Source: Actinomyces viscosus (GTDB taxonomy: Bacteria > Actinomycetota > Actinomycetes > Actinomycetales > Actinomycetaceae). Taken from it: 64,000 nucleotides of DNA. The DNA lies in NCBI RefSeq assembly GCF_900637975.1, contig NZ_LR134477.1, positions 2,170,001 to 2,234,000 on the forward strand, read 5' to 3'. Within the stretch, counting starts at the first letter, position 1. Each line of letters opens with the position of its first letter. The translations under genes and the position numbers were made by a program. The notes beneath the pieces were generated by a model, which was not told the origin of the DNA, ran no database searches, and worked only from the letters and a program-made list of their open reading frames with translations. Shown piece after piece: positions 61,349 to 64,000 of this stretch.

Positions 61349-61678
61349 ATGATCGTTACCACCACGCCCACCGTCGAGGGCTACCCCGTCACCCAGTACC
61401 TGCGAGTCGTCTGCGGCGAGACGATCGCCGGAGTCAACGCGCTCAAGGACATGGCGGCAGGATTCCGCAACATTGTGGGCGGCCGTTCTCAAACCTATGA
61501 GGCCGAGCTCGTCCAGGCCCGGGAGACCGCCCTGGCGGAGATGGTTCAGCGCGCCCAGGAGCTGGGCGCCGAAGGCGTCGTCGGTGTTGACATCGACTAT
61601 GAGACCCTGGGCTCGGACAACGGCATGCTCATGGTGACGGCAAGCGGAACAGCCGTACGCTTCTCCCCGATCTCCTGA
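61349..61678 (+). CDS. YbjQ/UPF0145 family protein
   Basis: This 109-aa soluble protein has the family pattern [28 protein letters not shown], then [47 protein letters not shown] and a final [10 protein letters not shown] (each as separate blocks). It forms a small beta-rich oligomer of unknown function; members have been linked to heavy-metal or stress responses. ATG 61349 follows AGGAGAG by 8 nt. It stands alone between the SprT-like gene and the RNA candidate. Confidence 0.9.
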   Translation: MIVTTTPTVEGYPVTQYLRVVCGETIAGVNALKDMAAGFRNIVGGRSQTYEAELVQARETALAEMVQRAQELGAEGVVGVDIDYETLGSDNGMLMVTASGTAVRFSPIS

Positions 61679-61802
61679 GCAATGATGATCGCCCAGGCCC
61701 TCCGGAAGAACTCTTGACTCATCGAATCGACCCGACCGAGAATTTCCCAGTTTTTTTCCAGGATTCTGCCCCTCGTCTTCACAGGGTGGTGGCGTTACAT
61801 AG

Positions 61803-62016
61803 TGACCACCGCCGGACAGGGACGGTCTCGAGGGTTGGGGAGCCCAGTGACGGATCGTATTCCTGAGACGGCGTCAGGTCATAGGGAGCCTGGCGTAGTC
61901 GTTCCGGCGAAGGAGGAACCGCCTCCTCGGGTGCATGGGACCCCGGGTCGCAGGTGGGACCTCGCGAGGCTTGGGCCCGCGGTTCGGACTTCCGAACCGC
62001 GGGCCGAGTCCTTTTT
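61803..62016 (+). ncRNA. candidate structured RNA ending in an intrinsic terminator
   Basis: About 210 nt with several local stems: gtctc/gagac closing a first domain (about 61827 to 61877), cgtcagg/cctggcg around 61880-61905, aggagg/cctcct around 61914-61930, then the terminator. A TACATA-like box at 61796-61801 could be the promoter. It matches no RNA family I can name; it could be an sRNA or an attenuator for the DUF2218 gene at 62165. Evidence is structural only. Confidence 0.35.
61974..62016 (+). terminator. intrinsic terminator
   Basis: A perfect 14-bp stem (ggcccgcggttcgg at 61974-61987 with 61992-62005), a 4-nt loop and a five-T run at 62012-62016. This is the clearest Rho-independent terminator in the window. 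Confidence 0.85.
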
Positions 62017-62164
62017 CAACGGCTGCAGGCCAGCGGCACGCACCACACCGGCACCGCCCTCACGCTGACAGCTCCCGGTCACCCGGCAACTCACGCCGCC
62101 GTCCGTCCGCGATGTCAGAGACCTCATAGGTGTCACGGATGAAGAAGCGCGCAAGGATAAGGGC

Positions 62165-62584
62165 ATGGCCGATTCAGCACAGCCCACCTTCTCGCGACTG
62201 TCCACCGCCCGCGTGACCACGGATCGTCCCGCCCGCTACGGCAAGCAGCTGACCGGCCACATGGGCCGTAAGATCACCACCGCGTGGGACGAGGGCGCCG
62301 CCTCCGGCTCCCTGACCTTCGACCGCGAGGGGACCGTCACCGGCGTTGTCGCGCTCTCCTGCCACGACGGCGTCCTCCAGCTCGACCTGTCCACTGACGA
62401 CGAGCACCTCGAGAGGCTCGAGCACGTCGTCGGCATCCACCTGGCCCGCTTCGGCGCCAAGGAGGGCCTCACCGTGAGCTGGAGCCGTCAGGACGGCACG
62501 CCCGGCACCACCCAGGGGCCACTGACCCCGGAGGACCTTGAGCGCATGCGCGCTGAGCGAGAGGCCCGCAAGGCCTCGTCCTGA
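62165..62584 (+). CDS. DUF2218 domain protein
   Basis: The 139-aa protein has the DUF2218 pattern: STARVTTDRPARYGKQLTGHMGRK, SLTFDREGTVTGVVAL, LQLDLSTDDEHLERLEHVVGIHL and ARFGAKEGLTVSW, with conserved His in GHM and IHL. The fold is small and alpha/beta; these proteins are often near siderophore or metal genes, but none is seen here. ATG 62165 follows AAGGATAAGGG. A basic helical tail (LERMRAEREARKASS) ends it. Function is unknown. Confidence 0.85.
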   Translation: MADSAQPTFSRLSTARVTTDRPARYGKQLTGHMGRKITTAWDEGAASGSLTFDREGTVTGVVALSCHDGVLQLDLSTDDEHLERLEHVVGIHLARFGAKEGLTVSWSRQDGTPGTTQGPLTPEDLERMRAEREARKASS

Positions 62585-62642
62585 TCGGCTCCCCTCGTCT
62601 CTGTCCCGCGCGACTCGGGCCGGTGTCACCGGCCCGAGCCGG

Positions 62643-64000
62643 CTACGTGGCCGAGGCCTCCTCGGCCACGGGGTCACCCACCCGCAGCATGAGGAGCAGG
62701 CCGGTGGCCAGCACGGCGACGATCCCGAGGATCCCCCAGTAGTTGGCCCCCGGCCCGACGACGCGTGTGCCCAGGTAGATGAAGATGCCGTACATCATGG
62801 GGGCCATGAAGGAGACCGCCCGCCCGGTGGTCGCGTAGAGGCCGAAGATCTCACCCTCCTGCCCCTCGGGGATGATGCGGGCCAGGAAGGAGCGGGCGGC
62901 GGACTGGGCCGGCCCCACACAGGCCGACAGGAGCAGACCCAGCACCCAGAAGGCCACCGTGCCGGCGGAGTGCAGGATGAAGACCAGCAGCCCGGCCACC
63001 ACCAGGATGATGAGGCTGGCCATGATGACGTTGCGCGGGCCGAAGCGGTCGTCGAGCCGCCCGGCGGCGATCGTGGCGATACCGGCCACGATGTTGGCGA
63101 CGATGGCGAAGATGATGACGTCGCCCGATGAGAAGCCGAAGGTGTTCTGGGCGATGATGCCGCCGTAGGTGAAGACTCCGGCCAGGCCGTCGCGGAAGAC
63201 GGCGGCGGCGAGCAGGAACCACAGCAGCCGCGGCTGGAAGTGGTGAAGCTGGAGCAGCGTGCGCCACAGCAGCCTGTAGGAGGTCAGGATCGACTCCTTG
63301 TGCTCGACATGGTGGGACACGGCCTCCTCGGGCTCGACCTCCATGCCAGCCCGGTCCCGTCCCGGCTCGGCGGACGCCAGGCCCTCATCCATCTCCTCAT
63401 CGCGGTCCGTGCGAGAGCGCCCGAGCCTGCGGGAGCGGTTGATGAGGACCGGGAGCGCGGACAGGCCGAACCAGGCCGCGGAGGCCAGCATGGCCACGCG
63501 CACCCCCATGCCGCTGCCGGCGGGGAAGGAGATGAGAGGACTCGGCCCGACCAGGGTGACGTAGAGGATGAGCAGCAGGACGATGCCGCCGAGGTACCCC
63601 ATCCCCCACCCCAGGCCGCTGACGGCGCCGATCCGGTCCTTGGAGGCCAGGTGGTTGAGGATGGCGTTGTAGTTGACGGAGGCCAGCTCGAAGAAGATGT
63701 TGCCGATCCCCAGCAGGACGATGCCGAGCCACAGATAGCCGGGCTCCGGCCGCACGAGGAACAGCGCCGCCGAGACCGCCACCACCACGGCGGTGTAGCC
63801 CCCGAGCCAGAAGATGGTCCGCCCGGCCCTGTCGGAGCGCTGCCCGGTCACGGGCGCCAGCAGGGCGATGAACAGTCCGGCGACCGCCAGCCCGATCGAC
63901 AGCGACGACTCGTTGTCCGCCTTGGGCCCGAAGGAGTCGCTGACCAGGTAGACGGTGAAGACGAAGGTGGTGATGACGGCGTTGAAGGCCGCCGATCCCC
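62643..64000 (-). CDS. UMF1-type MFS transporter, 5' end outside window
   Basis: At least 452 codons are open on the minus strand from 64000 to the stop at 62643. The visible part begins inside TM1 (AAFNAVITTFVFTVYLVSDSFG), then the UMF1/Atg22-like motif LLAPVTGQRSDRAGRTIFWLG and about ten further helices with NYNAILNHLASKDRIGAVSGLGWGMGYLGG, a cytoplasmic acidic loop near the middle, GRLDDRFGPRNVIMASL and QSAARSFLARIIPEGQEGEIFGLYATTGRA (in separate blocks). ATG 63851 inside the frame is not the true start because conserved sequence continues upstream. Substrate is unknown. Confidence 0.9.
   Translation of the reverse strand, partial: GSAAFNAVITTFVFTVYLVSDSFGPKADNESSLSIGLAVAGLFIALLAPVTGQRSDRAGRTIFWLGGYTAVVVAVSAALFLVRPEPGYLWLGIVLLGIGNIFFELASVNYNAILNHLASKDRIGAVSGLGWGMGYLGGIVLLLILYVTLVGPSPLISFPAGSGMGVRVAMLASAAWFGLSALPVLINRSRRLGRSRTDRDEEMDEGLASAEPGRDRAGMEVEPEEAVSHHVEHKESILTSYRLLWRTLLQLHHFQPRLLWFLLAAAVFRDGLAGVFTYGGIIAQNTFGFSSGDVIIFAIVANIVAGIATIAAGRLDDRFGPRNVIMASLIILVVAGLLVFILHSAGTVAFWVLGLLLSACVGPAQSAARSFLARIIPEGQEGEIFGLYATTGRAVSFMAPMMYGIFIYLGTRVVGPGANYWGILGIVAVLATGLLLMLRVGDPVAEEASAT

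Larger units (their letters stand above)
61679..62164. other. 486-bp gap with RNA candidate and terminator
   Basis: No protein gene with a start site is supported here. The 3' half contains the structured stretch and intrinsic terminator listed separately. The first 110 bp include a T7 run (61751-61757). Confidence 0.6.

Noticed and set aside
61820..61910. TPP-riboswitch-like CCTGAGA and GGCGTAG motifs
   Set aside because: Only short matches, the GAGAC pairs elsewhere in a local stem, and there is no thiamine gene nearby.
61950..61970. T-box-like GGTGGGACC core before the terminator
   Set aside because: No recognisable stem I or specifier loop, and the downstream gene is not a tRNA synthetase or amino-acid gene.
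61802..62068. Plus-strand open frame of 88 codons across the terminator region
   Set aside because: It starts at a GTG without a ribosome-binding site and runs straight through the strong terminator hairpin.
1..64000. CRISPR array or prophage
   Set aside because: No regularly spaced repeats with unique spacers, and no phage structural, integrase or replication genes were found.

Overview
The window looks like a chromosomal segment of a high-GC Gram-positive actinobacterium, most likely Actinomyces (oral type) or a close relative. The grounds are very high GC with strong third-position G/C bias, actinobacterial families (TM2, DUF2993, GT87, FHA proteins, App1 phosphatase, the DUF1023 alpha/beta hydrolase) and many genes that seem to be read from leaderless transcripts. 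Genus is an inference; there is no rRNA here.

Layout. 1-13.7 kb: the 3' end of an exonuclease III gene, two paralogous lipoproteins (815, 5453) around a septum-formation-like membrane protein, a MITE-like element, a frameshifted XRE regulator divergent from a DHA2 drug exporter, then a serine hydrolase, a DEDDh exonuclease, dcd with a coupled unknown gene, a TM2 protein, tRNA-Gly(CCC), a solute-binding lipoprotein, an M50B-like protease and a TetR regulator. 13.9-19.7 kb: accessory cassette 1 (a 98-aa helical WXG100-sized protein, a DUF1023 hydrolase, two membrane-anchored paralogs). An IS630-family element sits in the last codons of the hydrolase. 19.9-31.1 kb: a long minus-strand block of PP2C phosphatase, two FHA proteins, DUF2993, then a MoxR-DUF58-VWA-VWA-TPR (Bat-like) operon and a Nudix hydrolase, with many ATGA or GTGA stop/start overlaps.

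31.4-50.5 kb: a membrane-anchored repeat protein, an MFS transporter, a GT87 mannosyltransferase, App1, small membrane proteins, a TRIC channel, a CDF transporter, cutC, an alpha/beta hydrolase without its nucleophile serine, an EEP-family membrane protein, a beta-propeller-like anchored protein and hrpA. Two copies of a 117-bp palindromic intergenic repeat lie at 35.7 and 45.4 kb. 50.7-56.3 kb: accessory cassette 2, the same gene order as cassette 1 with three anchored paralogs. 56.5-57.3 kb: an AT-richer patch with a secreted/membrane protein and a 43-aa membrane protein. 57.5-64 kb: cardiolipin synthase, a lysozyme-like protein, a SprT-like protein, YbjQ, a candidate structured RNA, a DUF2218 protein and the 3' part of a UMF1-type MFS transporter.

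The most notable feature is the pair of cassettes, about 37 kb apart in the same orientation. Each has a small helical protein, a hydrolase with a helical N-terminal domain, and a tandem array of single-pass membrane proteins with large extracellular domains. The small gene is almost identical in both, and one anchored-gene half plus its downstream spacer is almost identical between arrays, so gene conversion or recent duplication is likely. The organisation recalls type VII secretion lipase effectors with small partners and multicopy anchored immunity proteins. That role is an inference, and no secretion machinery is present in the window.
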